64,000 nt of DNA from Tetradesmus obliquus (GCA_030272155.1 CP126193.1:1302001-1366000), one strand, 5' to 3'; shown: positions 47,199 through 58,931, counted from the stretch's first letter. Notes: generated from the sequence alone by a model not told the origin. Program-made: numbers and translations.

Positions 47199-49559
47199 AC
47201 CAACCATGCCTCAGCAAGCGCTAGCACCTACAACCACTGGCAGCAGCAGCACCCCCACCTTCTTCACCCCCACTGCCAGCCTGGAGGTTGCTGCTGCTGC
47301 TCCTGCTGCTGCTGATGCTGATGAGGCTGCTGATGTGGCGCAGCCCCTCCCACGTGATGCTGCTGAGCTGGCACATGGTGCTGCTGAGCTGGCACCACCT
47401 CCTGCACATGATGCTGAGCTGGCAGCTGCCGCTGCTGAGCTGGCACATGAAGGTGATGATGACCTGGCGCCGCTCCCCACACACGACGCTGAGCTGGCAG
47501 CTGCTGCTGAGCTGGCACACACAGCGCGGCTCAGGCACGACCCCAGCCTGGCAGCAGCAGCAGAGGCAGTCAAGGAGCAGCAGGCGGTGCAGGTGGCGGC
47601 ATATCTTGGGGTGTCGGAGGCAGCGGCATGGCGCATTGTGGGGCTGCCTGCTGAACCAGCAGCAGCAGCACGGGAGGTGCCGGCAGCAGCATTGCCAGGA
47701 ACAGCAGCAGCAGCAGCAGCAGCACCAGCAGCGCCAGCAGGCAAGAAACCGGCCGTGATGGTGATGCCGCTGTCAGGAGTGGCAGAAGAAGAGCCTTGGA
47801 TGGAGGAGGCAGCAGCAGCACTGGCAGCAACAGCAGCAGCTGAGCAGCAGCATGCAGCAGCGCCTCCTGCTGCTGGTGCGGCAGCAGAGCAAGCGCCAGC
47901 AGAGCTGGCAGCTCCTTCTGCTGTAGAGCGCATTGCAGAGCAGCCAGAAGCTGAGGACGATGCGCTGCCACCACTACCAGCAGCAGCAGCAGCAGCAGCA
48001 GCGCCGTACAATGCACGCAGGTCTGAGACCACCATGGGGACAGCAGGCAGTCTGCAGGGCCGCGACCAGTCTGCATCCTCCTTCAACAACAACATTGAAG
48101 CAGCAGAGCCTGGAGTAGTCAAGCTGGATGTGCAGCCCAAGCCAAGGCAGCACATCACACTCATGCTTGCAGGGCCGCTAGGTGGAGTAGAAGATGCAGG
48201 GAGTGTGCCAGTGCAGGGTGTGCTGGTGGGTGGGCCCTCTGCAGCAGAACAGCAGCGTGAGTATGCACTGTATAAGACGCAGCGGCAGTGGGCCAGCCAC
48301 CGGCGTAAGGTGGAGGCTGCAGCAGCAGCAGCAGATGCAGCGAGGAACAGGAGGGGTAGCGATACGAATGGCAGCGGGAAATGGAGGCAGAGGGAGGCAT
48401 GGGGTGAGGTGCCTAGTGCTGGTGGCTGGATGCCGCTGGCTGCTGCTGGAGCAGCAGCAGATGAAGAGGCGGTAGCAGCATCTGGCCTCGCAGGCCACAT
48501 GCGGTTCCCTGAGCTTGCAGATTCAGCAGCAGGGCATGCAGCTGGCACTGGCATCATGCCGCTTCAACATGCACATCAGCAGGTGATACAGAGTGGTGCA
48601 TCCAGCAGCAGGCAGCTTCCTGCTGCTGCAGCAGCACCAGCTGGGCCTGCAGAGGCAGCTTCTGGTGCTGACAGTGGTGATGGCAGTGGTGCTGCTGAGG
48701 CAGCCAACAGCAAGGTGTGGCGTTGGCAGCAGCAGTCAGCAGCAGCGCCAGCAGAGGAGCAGGGACCACTGGCAGGCTCTGAGCCTGGTGGCAGGTGTGT
48801 GGTGCCGCGTGTGATGCAGCGTTTTCAGTCTTGAAGGATGCACACGAGCACTGGCTGCATGCGTGCATAACATCTAGCACGGTCCTGTATGGTTGCATTG
48901 ACAGAGCAGCTGCTGTACGCTCAGCAGCCTGATGCGTGGCAGTACATCAACCTGCTTGCCCAGCCGTACAGTCTGTGAAGATCTGTCCTGCATTTGCTCG
49001 GTATTTTGACATGTAGGCTGGCTTGCCATCGGCTGCTACACTGCTGGTGCCGTGCAACACATACAACAGTTGCCTGCCCATCCCCAGCCTGAGGCTGTGC
49101 TGCAACTTGTGGCTGTACCCAAGCTGAAGCACAAACTATCGCATGCTTCTTTATGTGCTGGTGCGTACTGCCCTCTTGCCATCCTGCAGGCTCCCTGACG
49201 CCGCCAGCCCAGGCATGCAGCTGCCCGTCTCTCACCCTGCGCCATCAGCCGGCGAGGCTATGCACACAGCACACAAAGGAACAGCACGCCACCACAAGCA
49301 CCAGCAGGCACAGGCGGTGGGGGCTGGCGGTGCTCCACAGTATGCAATGCTGCCTCATCATGCTGATGCTGCTGGTGCTGCGCCGCATGCCAGCAGCCGC
49401 GCTGCAGACGGCAGCAGGGGTGATGCCAGGGCGAGTGGCGCCTGGGAGGGTGGCGGTTACAGCCGCGGTGCTGACGCAGCAGCACAGTCGCTGATGCGGC
49501 AGTGGCAGGCGCTGCCAGGCCCGCTGGAGATGGGCGGGGAGATGCCGCTTAGCCGCTGA
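37455..49559 (+). CDS. Giant BAR-domain and coiled-coil protein
   Basis: Sixteen exons agree in phase: 37738-37869, 38232-38379, 39032-39573, 39818-40196, 40507-40694, 41006-42197, 42453-42739, 43047-43176, 43531-43688, 44354-44447, 44701-44923, 45152-45314, 45804-46073, 46446-46814, 47107-48794 and 49190-49559 (2110 residues). A first exon at 37455-37481 (MATAAFEML, Kozak-like GGCCATGG, weak donor GTTTGA) would give 2119; it is the least certain part. The first ~470 residues look like a BAR domain, a curved helical dimer that binds membranes: ARVEEALSRLAANQ, FQPISLTRYSQALGEAQRY, LSEAMQRLPGSFRAAAQSQL, YKEAQVRLGALDKLRLQVDAARRKLDRK and LLSEFAAAEQSLSVLLTWLVDQ. Next come three GPLGEG..SPEIEEASYTHSH repeats, an RS-like stretch, heptad coiled coil (residues ~880-1220) and Ala/Gln-rich tails. 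A membrane-remodelling scaffold is a reasonable inference. The BAR call is by eye. Confidence 0.7.
38753..39031 (+). repeat. Three upstream copies of exon 4 acceptor region
   Basis: Three units of 92-94 bases start at 38753, 38846 and 38940. They precede the functional exon start at 39032. Each carries an AG followed by a near copy of the exon start (GTTTCCTGGTGTCCTCCCT) and a CTGCTGCTCCACACCACT segment. All keep an AG, so all are potential 3' splice sites. Confidence 0.85.
39241..39376 (+). repeat. CTG and AGC tracts in BAR exon
   Basis: A (GCT)n run at 39238-39264 is read as polyAla. An (AGC)n run at 39340-39375 is read as polySer, about 14 residues. They lie within a disordered insert of the BAR-like region. 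Confidence 0.85.
40700..40782 (+). repeat. CTG/GTG tract at an intron 5' end
   Basis: Runs of CTG interrupted by GTG triplets begin within 10 bases of the donor at 40695. Confidence 0.85.
41036..41460 (+). repeat. Three in-frame protein repeats, His-rich
   Basis: Units of about 47-51 codons start with GPLGEG. Units one and two continue SPEIEEASYTHSH..HTHS and end in Ala-rich SAA. The third has lost the His/Thr part for an acidic DEEDAAGDE segment. The alternating His could bind metal; this is inference. Confidence 0.8.
43656..44064 (+). repeat. Tandem duplication of exon end plus intron
   Basis: Unit one runs 43656-43857 and unit two 43858-44064, about 202 bases apart. Unit two copies the last 33 bases of the exon (QEGRLRHVEEQ becomes QDGRLRHVEEQ). 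It has an AG before it (TCTGCAG) and a GT after it (GAGCAG|GTGGGG). The mini-exon 43858-43890 is 33 bases and in phase. Confidence 0.85.
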
Positions 49560-49824
49560 GCAGGTTTTTTGAGCATGATGATTGAGGTGGATGCCAGCAT
49601 TGTTGGCTGCCCTGCAGGACTCGGCACTTTGCAAGACGATAATTTACCTTTCTGGCAGGTGCATCTTGCTGCCAGGGCCTCTGGAGGTGGGCGGGGAGAT
49701 GATGCTCAGCCGCTGAGGGTCTTTTTCTCGAGCATTTTGATTGAGGAGCATGCCAGCATCAATGCTGGATACCCTGCAGGGCGAGGCACCTTGCAAGACA
49801 ATATGGTTGCTTGTGGGCAGGCGC
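49511..49824 (+). repeat. Tandem copy of BAR gene last-exon end
   Basis: The end of the coding region and its 3' flank (49511-49667) is repeated at 49668-49824, period 157. The copy includes CTGGAGGTGGGCGGGGAGATG and its own CCGCTGAG stop context. The copies differ by scattered substitutions. A further short echo of the CTGAGCCGCTGAG motif sits near 49920. Confidence 0.8.
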
Positions 49825-51782
49825 ACCAGGTGGACATCGCATGAGTTGCAACAGGACCGTGTGGTCTCTCAACCAGGCTGTGGTAGGGCTGGCCTCAAGT
49901 GCCAAGCAGCAGCACTGCAGCTGAGCCGCTGAGCAAGCAAGTACTGGTTGAGCAGTGTGGCAGCGGTGAAGCTGGCTGCCCAGCATGCTGAGTGCGTGGA
50001 TTGACAGACAGGTTGCATTTGGTGGTATGCAAGCCGTGCGAGTGTCGGGGGACTTGAAGCTTTGTGTATGCAGTTGCGTTGTGTATGCAGTTGCGTATTG
50101 ATGTGGGCGCCGCCTGCGAATGGTACAGTGGTCTGGCAAGGCCACAGCTGGGAGGTGCCGCGGAGCGGCTGGCTATAGCTAGCTGAGCAGCATGGCATGT
50201 CATGCTGGCCAGCAGTGACGCTGGCTGCCCCGCGAGATGTGGCATGCAGCATGTTTGAGGAAGGAAGTTGCGTATGCATCAGCATTGTAGACTAGTAGCA
50301 GCAGCGCGGGTGAAGCGTTGGTGTTAGGCCTATTTGTTTGAGCTGTGCTGTTCAGTCTCTTGGCAAAGATTGCTAGCTCATGACAGACATGCTGCGTGTC
50401 AGGCATGGAGTTGATCTGCATTTTGCAGGTTAATTACATAGCACGTATCCAACGCACCTGCCCATGCGGAAAGAGGATGCTGCACATTTGCTCTCTTGCT
50501 GCCGCAACCGGCTGCTGTGTTGAGTCCAAGACAAAATACTGTGCCTGGCTGTCACAGTGGTAGAAAGCGTGACGCTGTAATACTTTACCAGCAGTTGCAT
50601 ATCTTGACATCTGCAAAGTGAACATCAACATGTCGACCATGTTAACACGTGTTACGGCACCAGTGCAGCTCAAATTCAGGAGCATGACACGTGCGGTGGC
50701 ACAACAGGACACTAGCTGGCAAGTCGGCATGGCATGTCATAGCAGATATGCAACCAGCCACGGTGGTTGCTGACAAGCAAAAAAAGCAGATGCGCTGATT
50801 GAAGCCAGATGCGCTGGTCAAAGGCAGATGCGCCTGTCACCTGCAGATGCGCTGATCGACAGCTCTACCAGCACAAACATGCAGCTGGATTACGTGAGCA
50901 CCAGATGCACAATTCAAATGCAACCTTTTGATAGGTTTGAAGGATCTTTGCATGCGCCCAAGCTGATGAAAGCATGGACGAAACCCTGAATGACAAGCAA
51001 CCTGCTGATTCAATGCACTTCAACATAAAACTGCGCACGCTGCAACTCTGTACACTACTAGTGTTCAGGTTGCGCCTAGGTTGAACGGAAAGTGCTTCAA
51101 AAGCTGGACCTGCAATGCAGCAGGCTACTGCCAGTGCACAGCTGGATCTGCTGAGCAGTTGCACTTGGCGACAGCCTTCATCAGCACACTGATGCATCTG
51201 TCTCCCTAGAAGAATGCCGACCACCACCAACAAACAACCCGGAACCAACTTCACAAAAAGCATTCAAGGCATTTGCAAGATGGGTTGCAGAGTGTTGGCA
51301 GCAACACCCGCATGGACACCACAGTGTCTGTGGAAGAAAGACCAGACTCCTACGCACTAAGATTGCACACACAAGAGTGCAATGACGACATGGGCCAAAC
51401 TACGCAGCTGCAACACTTGTTTTGCCTCGTGCACGTGCCTACTGCTAACATGCAACCAGCAAACCTGAGCTGCGGACTATACGACCGTGCCTAAACCTGC
51501 TCCTGGCACTCAAAATACCGCATATTGTTGTACAACGAGCACAGCCGGCGCCTTGAAGTGCATGTGCCAATCGACGCACGCTAACGCACGCTGTGATGGG
51601 TGCAGCTGCCACCGCCACCAGCACCACCACAAAATCAAGCACAGATCCAGGCATCATCTATCTATAAAGTACAGGATAGGCAGCCAGCCGCAACTTCACC
51701 TGCATGCTGCCTTGCTAGCAACAAGAATGCACAGAATACACGACTGCTCCCACAGCAGCGCTGCTGTCAGTCCTACGGCTGC
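49825..51782. other. Intergenic, convergent
   Basis: This is 3' flank of the BAR gene (+) and the first ARM gene (-). It holds a 19-base minisatellite at 50787-50862. Open frames are short and without motifs. Confidence 0.5.
50787..50862 (+). repeat. 19-base minisatellite, four units
   Basis: CAGATGCGC begins at 50787, 50806, 50825 and 50844, exactly 19 bases apart. The remaining 10 bases of each unit vary (CTGATTGAAG type). Confidence 0.85.
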
Positions 51783-54700
51783 TCACAACGCTGGCGCCCT
51801 GATCATCTGCAGCTGCAGCAGCAGCCGCTCATTCTGCACCTGCAGCGTGGCCACTCCACGCAGCCACAGCACCAGCTCCTTCGCCTGGCCCTGACTTGGA
51901 GCAATCACGCCCCTGCTGCTGCTGCTGCCCCGCTGCTTCTTCCTGCAGCTGCCATGAAAGTCTGCCAACACCTTAGCAGCATGGTTGCGCCGGCCCTCTG
52001 CCCACTGCTGCTCCCGCTGCAGCTGCTGCACCGCCTGCTGCACGCGAGCAGCAAGGTCCCGCAAGCTTGCCGCAAGCGCTGCTGCGTCAGCAATGCTGCT
52101 GTCGCGCTCATCTATGCGCGCCTGCACGCAGCGCTGCACTGTCGGCAGGTACCGCGCCAGCGCCAGCCTGCCTTGATTGAAGCACGACAGCTGCAGCAAG
52201 CAATCATAGACTGACACAGTCAGCCAGGTGCAGCGCTGCAGGAGAGCCATTAGCTGCGGTATGTACCCTGGCACGACCTTGCACGCGCCTGCTGCTGCAC
52301 ACACCCAAAACACAGGCTCAAACGCCTCCCGCGCCTCAGTGCCGGCAGCATCTAGCGCCACCGGTACAGCTGCAGCAGCCTGCTCAGGCACTCCAGCAGC
52401 AGCAGCTGCAGCAGGCTGCTGCGATGCATCATACAGCTGCCCCACACTGGCCAGCAGGCCACTGACAACACAGCCGAGCATCGCCTGCCGCCGCGGGTGT
52501 GCCAGCAGCTGCCTGCAAGATGGCATCGCATTTGCAAGCTGCGCCAAGCAGCGCGCAGCGCATGCAAGCGCGGGCCCTCGCTGGTGCACCACTTGCAGCA
52601 ATGTGTCGACATGCTGCACCCCGCTGAGCGCTGTGAGGCCCTCCGGCCGCTGCAGCAGCGTCACAATGGTGTTGCCTGCGTCTGTGGCTGCGTCTGGGTG
52701 CTGCCGGTGAAGCATAACATTGAGCACGGCTGGCGCGTGCTGTAGTACTGCTGCCTGGCCTGCAGCGCCGCCACGTGAGGCTAACACGAGGATGATGCGC
52801 ATGGCCTGCGCGGTGACCTCTGTGCGGTGGTGCGGCCTGCGGCAAATGGGAGCCAAATGAGAGGCAGATGCATCTTGAGTGGTGGAAAACATTGCACCGC
52901 AGCACGCCCACCACACACTGCATGCATCTCAACGCAAGCAGACCACACACATATAAACTTCACGATGCATGTAAGACAATAGCACCCAGCATGCTGCAGC
53001 AGAGCTAGCCCCCAGCTTCCACCCCAGCCGCACTCACTGCGCTGCCGCCAGCAGCTGCGGCACGTGCGCCGCAAACGCAGCCAGGCCATCCTCGCTCGAA
53101 GCCAGCACGCCGCTGATCACAGCACCCGCCACCTGCACGTCCTCACTGCCTCTTTGAATGACCTCCAGCAGCATCGGCACACCACGCTGGATCATAGCTT
53201 GTGCGCCTTGCGGCAGCTGACTCAGCCGCCATAGCACGTTTCCTGCAAAGCGCTGGAAGGGCCCGGGGGAGAGCAGCAGCTGCAGCAGCAGCCGCATGTG
53301 GCCCAGCAGCAGCTGCAGGCCAGCAGGCATCACGCTGATGCTGAAGACCAGACTGCAGGGAGGCAGAAAAGGCAGCAGCATGAAAGTGAGTGAGGCGCAG
53401 CGCAAGCAGCCAGCAGCATCCCAGCAGACAGAGCTGTCCGGTAGTTTCAGAGAGAGGGCAGTTACATGATGGTCCTGGCACCATCTCAGGCGTTATGAGC
53501 CACAGCAGGATGAGCGCATCATGCTGAGTTTCAAGCGGCTGCTACATATGTGCGCTGGTGGACATCAAGCAGCTGCTGCAGATGCAATTTCAGCTGTCAC
53601 AAGCACATGTGCGCTTGCTGCATCCGGACAGCTGCATCCGCACAGCTGCTCACCGTGCCGCCTCTGATGACTGCTGCTGCACGCAGCGCAGCAGATGCTG
53701 CAGCATCGCCCCGAGCTGCACACCATCCGCTGCCCCCAGCATGCGCTCCAGCGCAGCGCTCGACAGCAGCGCCACCACGCGCCTGCTGCTGTCCAAACCA
53801 CGCAGCAAGCTCTGCAGCCCTCGCCGGTGCTGCGGCCTGAGCAGCGCCGCAAGCAGCCGCCCCGGCACCGCCACAGCAAACGTCATCACCGCCAGCGCTG
53901 CTGCGTCAGCGATAACAGGCGTGTGTAGCGACTGCAGCAGCACTGCCATGCCTGGGGGCTCCTGTATGCCAATCACAGCCTCAAACCACGCCTCTGTTAT
54001 AGCTGTTGCCTCCGGGCCAGGGTGTAATTGCGCTGTCGCGGCGAGTCCTACAATGACAGATGCTGCTGCGTGTGATAGGATGCTGTCGCTGCTGCATGCC
54101 ATGCTGCTGATGAGGGCCTTGATGCCCTGCCGCTGCTGCGCCACGACTTCCACCAGCACGGATGCTGCTGCTGGGCCTGACATGGCTGCCTCGCGGGACA
54201 CCGCTGACAGCACCTGGGTGGCTCGCCGCTGCTGCTCGCCTCCCAGCTGCATCATCTGCAGTGACAAGCAGAGTGACAAACAGAGTGACGAACAGAGTGA
54301 CACACACAACAACGGCGGTGTGCAGGTGGACGAAAGGCGGCAGATGCAGCGCAACCGACATGTGTAACCAGGTGCAACTGGGTGGCAAGTGGTATGTATA
54401 GCAGCAGGTTAGCAGCAATGCAAGCATGAGGTGCAGGGCAATGCTGCAGCAGCATGACACATGCTGCAATTGGACGCCATGTGGTGCACACCCACCTAGC
54501 CTGCATCAGCCTGGCACTCAGCAAGCACATGCTTGAAGCACCTGGCAGCGCTGGGGGATCACGCAGCAGCTAACATCTGCAAGGAAATGGCATGCATACA
54601 CCGCATTGCTGGCATATATGCATTACCCGTCTGTAGCTATTGCTGCAGCCAGTCCAGTGCAGCTGAGCAGTATGCTGCCTAGCATGCTACACACGCACCT

Positions 54701-55070
54701 GCATCATGTGCTGCAGGGTGGGCTTGCTGCCAAGCATGGCTGTCAGCAGCGCCACCGGAGCAGCAACTGCCGCCTCGCTGAGAGCAGCAAGTGCTGCGTC
54801 ATGCAGCTGCGACTGCGGCGTTGCCTGCAGCATTGCTTCCAGCACTTCTGGCAAGTGCTGTGTGTTTGTGGCTGGGGCAGTGGCAATTGCCTGAGCCAGA
54901 TGCAGAACTGTCGCCCGCTTCTTCCTTGCTTGCCCCACTGTTGCAACTGCTGCTGGTGGTGGTGCTGCTGCAGGTGCCGAGCGCTTAGAGCTGCGCCTGC
55001 CGTGTGCTGCTGGTGCTGCTGCTGGTTCAATGTGTGCTGCTCTGGCCAGCTGCCTTGTCCGCGGTCGCAT
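51783..55070 (-). CDS. ARM-repeat protein, four exons
   Basis: Exons 55070-54699, 54255-53654, 53352-53038 and 52836-51783 join in phase to 780 residues. The N-terminus is basic and Ala/Pro-rich (MRPRTRQLARAAHIEP, GRRSSKRSAPAAAPPP), possibly a nuclear or nucleolar signal. The rest is a chain of short amphipathic helices in armadillo/HEAT style, for example LHDAALAALSEAAVAAPVAL, PQGAQAMIQRGVPMLLEVI, VQVAGAVISGVLASSEDGL and ALACAARCLAQLANAMPSC. The last 150 residues form longer helices (LRDLAARVQQAVQQLQREQQ). ARM proteins are binding scaffolds; no partner is evident. Its C-terminal half is paralogous to the gene at 61392-64000. Donors and acceptors are CAG|GTGCGT, CTGCAG|, CG|GTGAGC, CCTGCAG|, CA|GTGAGT and CCGCAG|. 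Some donor-side frames run to an immediate stop, which supports the introns. Confidence 0.78.
54261..54304 (+). repeat. 12-base tandem repeat in ARM intron
   Basis: GTGACAARCAGA repeats about 3.7 times with period 12, just inside the intron beside the acceptor of exon 2 (minus strand). Confidence 0.85.
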
Positions 55071-57728
55071 AGCACGAACTAGCTCAGCACCTATAACGCA
55101 ACAGATTTCAGCATTGATCGGCCGGTGAGTCGGTGACCATCAACCCCAATGTGGTTAGCCCAGCCTGCCGCTCCTTCGTGCTGTAGCAGGCAGCCAAGTC
55201 GTGCGCACCTGACAAATCCATATGATATACTTTGCTACGACAACTGTACCCAACAACAAAAGCTCCGCCACCGGGTGGCCCTTCGCCCTACTTATCAATG
55301 GCCTGTTTTTGAGAAGTGCTCACACAGGATCCGCTTCAAATAAAAATTCGGGACTCATCTAAAGCATACAGGTTGTACATGAAGGTGCGAGCTCGTAATA
55401 ACCACACTGTTATTTGCCATTTGCAAGGTGGCGTTGTCTGGGATGCTGACAGGCAGGATAAGCAGGAACTCTCACCCAGTGCATTCAGTACCTGTGGCTG
55501 ATGATCAGGTACGTGGGAAGTACCGATGTGAGTTGGCTGGGCGCTTGCTTGCTGCAGCTGCTGAGCTTCGAAGCTCATGAATTCATGCTGCATTGGCTAC
55601 CGCAGGCACATGCGTACTGTACCACAAGACTTCCTGCCATGACTGGGCAAAGGGTAAAGATAGGACAACACTTTTTTGCGTGAACTGATGGTCTGCTTTC
55701 TTTCTCTTTTTCTTTCTGACCGCAACTTGGTCCTCTGCATGTCAACAGCAACTTTGACTGTACTGAGATCAGGCCACTGGCCACGCCGTGACGGTTGACC
55801 AGGCTGAGCAAGCGCGAGTGAACAGGTGTGAGTGAGGTCCACACAGGCACTGGGAGAATCTAGTTCCCAATATTGATCGGACCAAGTGTTTTTTGTTGAA
55901 GGTTGATTCACAACATTTTTGGCATCAATGGTGACAGGGCCCGGCCGCAGGGCAGGTCAAGCCAGCAGCACCAACTTGAAGGACTTGGCACATTTGTGAA
56001 CTTCAAGGCGTACCACCTGAAAGCTGGAGTGCGTGTGGTGTGATGTATAAGAACGAATCTAGATTTCACCAATGCCCATCCACTTGCTGTTACTGCCAGC
56101 TGCCATGGCACAGCACAGCGCATCCGCATACTCGTCATGTTGCTATTTGAAACACAGCAACAGCGCCACCAGCCCAGCGCCCTACTGATATTACTCCCCG
56201 ATTCTGCAGCAGAAGGGAGGGGAGAGCACAGCTGCAAGGTGCTTGCCAGCATTGCTGCAGCTCAGCTCAGCACATGTATATGTGAAATGTGCGACTGCAA
56301 CAGCAACAAAACATGTTGGGAGGCAGTGCCCTGACACATGCTGTGTCAGCACTTGAACTTAAAGCATATTTTTAGCATATTTTTCATCCAACGCAGGCTC
56401 TGGAGCAAGTACCAAAGCACCCCAGGCCAGACAATGTGTGCCTGATGTGGGTATGCGCAGCACTGATGACAGCAATGGCAGCAATGGCAGCAAGTGCCAC
56501 CTTCTACAGAACTTCTCGAGCTGCTGTTAGAAGACACTGATATCTGCTGCACACCCTAGCAACCAACAGCAGTCAAAACCCACACGTACAGTTAAAAACC
56601 ACAACAGGATGGTGTACCAACCCAATGTGCCAGAGGACACCTTGCTCACTGAGCTGAGTCAGCATGTTGTGCAATTAGAGCCACTGAGTTCAGACCCTTG
56701 CAGCACATGAGCACTGCACTCAACAGGACTGACCAGGCGTTTCTGCAGATTTTGCAAAATCCACAACGCAGGCAAACCAGCCCTTGACAGCACAGCGTTC
56801 TAGGCCCTTGATGACTGCTGAAATGAGCATGCAGGTGAATCGTGCATAATTCATAACGCTTTGCAGCAAAGATGCATACAACTCTGTACTGGCTGCAGAT
56901 ACGTACACAGTCTGATAACTCAATCACAAACGACTCCCATGATGTTGACACACTGACAAAGACGATACGTGTAACAAGCACAAAGGCGTACTTGTAACAA
57001 CTAACACTGTTATGAAACTGGCGTCTGTTACGCATGCTGAGACGGCGGCAGGCTTGCAGCCAGCACCCCACCCCACACAGTAGGACCACAGCCAAGACCA
57101 GATCTCAGCCTGACGGTCAGGTGCATCTCACAGCACAGCTGCAGCGTTGCAGCTGCCTCGCAAAATGCGCTAAACAAGCACAACACTGCCAGCAAGGTCT
57201 GCTGCAATCCAGTTCACTCTCAAACTTGGGCCACATGAGTACAACGTAGCATGCGTAGCACTCTTTGACAGTCTTTGGCCTTGCAGGCACACTGTCTTCA
57301 TTCTGAATCAACACCATCCAGTAATAGTAATATGCTGTCATTGGCACTTGGATCCTTGCAATGAAGTTCTGTCAAGTCATTCAAACACACTGGGCAGTCG
57401 ACAAGCATGAACTTCACACAACAGACATCTGTCAAATCATTCGGCTGCCATAGCACAGCAGAACTTCACACAACAGACATCTGTCCACCTCATTCGGCTG
57501 CCATAGCATAGCAGAACTTCACACAACAGACCTTGGTCAACCTCATTTGGCTGCGATAGCATAGCTGATATCACAACCCTGTACACTTGACCTCCACAGC
57601 ATGCAGCATGCTGCATTTGCTGTGTAATGCCGCCCAACACTTCGCTTGATCCGCTGTTCCCTGCACAACCCAGCTACCCGTCTCACAGATCAGCTCAGCA
57701 AGGCTCGCCAAACCCCGCAGTCACTGCC
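55071..57728. other. Intergenic, 2.7 kb
   Basis: The region upstream of the first ARM gene and downstream of the second. It is poorer in CAG repeats than the genes. It contains a 52-base minisatellite. I find no supportable gene; several open frames of 60-150 codons lack motifs and consistent splice partners. Confidence 0.5.
57409..57563 (+). repeat. 52-base minisatellite, three units
   Basis: Units begin GAACTTCACACAACAGACAT at 57409, 57461 and 57513 and continue with a TCATTCGGCTGCCATAGCA segment. Divergence rises in the last unit. A partial unit precedes at 57365. Confidence 0.85.
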
Positions 57729-58931
57729 CTAGGCAACCTCTTCCAGCGCTGCCAGCGAAGCAGATGCTGCCTTGATACTGGCATCACCGCTGCTGATGCT
57801 GCTGCTGTGGCCGCCATCGTTGCGCAGGCATGCAATGAGCATGTCCACCACAGATGCTCCTGCAGGGCCCTCCTGCTTGCACAGCAGCTTCACATTATGA
57901 GGACAGCCCTCAAGCAGAGCAGCCAGCGCCTGCGCTGCAGCCCTGCTCACCGCCTTGCTGCTGCTGTTGCTGTTGCTGCCGCCTGCGAGCAGCGCCAGCG
58001 TTGCCATGACTGTGCTTTTGCTGCTGCCGTGCCTGTGGCCTGTTGCTGTCGCAGCAATGAACTCCTTGAAGGCGGGCGAGCAGTGCAGCGCAAAGCACTG
58101 CAGTGCCGCAGCTGATGCACACGCCAGCTCTGGAGCCTCTGCTTCCAGCAGAGATGCCAGCACAGGCACGAGCTTTGCTCCCTTGGACTTGGCTGCTGCA
58201 GCTGCTGCTGCTGGGTCTGCTGCTAAAGCTGCCAGAGCCCCAGCGCCCAGCAGCTGCAGCTGAATGTCCCTGCTGCGCATGCCGGCAATGAGCGCTGACA
58301 CCACTCCCTTCTGGCTCACCAACTGACCTGGCACTGCTGTGGCCAGATTAGCCAGCGCTGCTGCTGCCTCTTCTCCTGCAAGCGCGCATGCGCTATCAGG
58401 CCCTGCTGCTGCAGCAGCCTGGACCAGCTGCGCCAGCAGCACTGCAGGCGGCCCGCAGTTGCGCTGCTTCTGCAGCAGCCGCAGACACACGCCGGGCTGT
58501 GCATGGCTTGTGAGCATCTTGGTGCATCTGGCTGCTGCTGCTGCCAGCTGCGGGGTGCTGTGGCTCAGCAGTGCAGCCAGTGTGCCCAGCAGGCGGCAGG
58601 GGCTGCTACTGATGGCCTCCTTGCAGGAAGCTGGGCCACCTGCTATGCATGCCAGCAAAGTGAGGCCTGACAGTAGTGTTGCGCTGTCCATAGTGTAGGC
58701 TGCCAGCAGCGACTGCAGGGCTGCCAAGATGCCTGGCTCACTGCCAAGCATCATGCAGGCCTTGGCGGGTTCTGGAGCAGTAGTGATGAGCTCCAGCAGG
58801 TGCTGCGTGGTTTCGAGGGCTTCCGCTCGATGCTCATCGCTGACAGCTGCGAGCTTGAGCTTGTGGGCGAGGGCATGCAGCTCCTCCTCAGTCACCGTCT
58901 TCAGCATGCTGTTGACAGCTCTGCGATTCAT
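57729..58931 (-). CDS. ARM-repeat protein, single exon
   Basis: An intronless frame of 400 residues. The start MNRRAVNSMLKTVTEEELHAL is the first Met and leads straight into helical repeat. ARM/HEAT helices recur: [104 protein letters not shown] and AVSRAAAQALAALLEGCPHN. Several contain the Gly-rich turn and small-residue packing typical of armadillo units. The Cys and Ala content is like that of the other two ARM genes, but its order differs, so it is a cousin of the first and third. It could bind peptides or act as a scaffold; no function can be named. Confidence 0.75.
   Translation of the reverse strand: MNRRAVNSMLKTVTEEELHALAHKLKLAAVSDEHRAEALETTQHLLELITTAPEPAKACMMLGSEPGILAALQSLLAAYTMDSATLLSGLTLLACIAGGPASCKEAISSSPCRLLGTLAALLSHSTPQLAAAAARCTKMLTSHAQPGVCLRLLQKQRNCGPPAVLLAQLVQAAAAAGPDSACALAGEEAAAALANLATAVPGQLVSQKGVVSALIAGMRSRDIQLQLLGAGALAALAADPAAAAAAAKSKGAKLVPVLASLLEAEAPELACASAAALQCFALHCSPAFKEFIAATATGHRHGSSKSTVMATLALLAGGSNSNSSSKAVSRAAAQALAALLEGCPHNVKLLCKQEGPAGASVVDMLIACLRNDGGHSSSISSGDASIKAASASLAALEEVA

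Noticed and set aside
47211-48557. 448-codon minus-strand frame
   Set aside because: It mirrors the Ala/Gln-rich BAR-gene exon; Ala codons (GCN) read backwards give Ser/Ala/Cys with few stops. No motif and no splice context.
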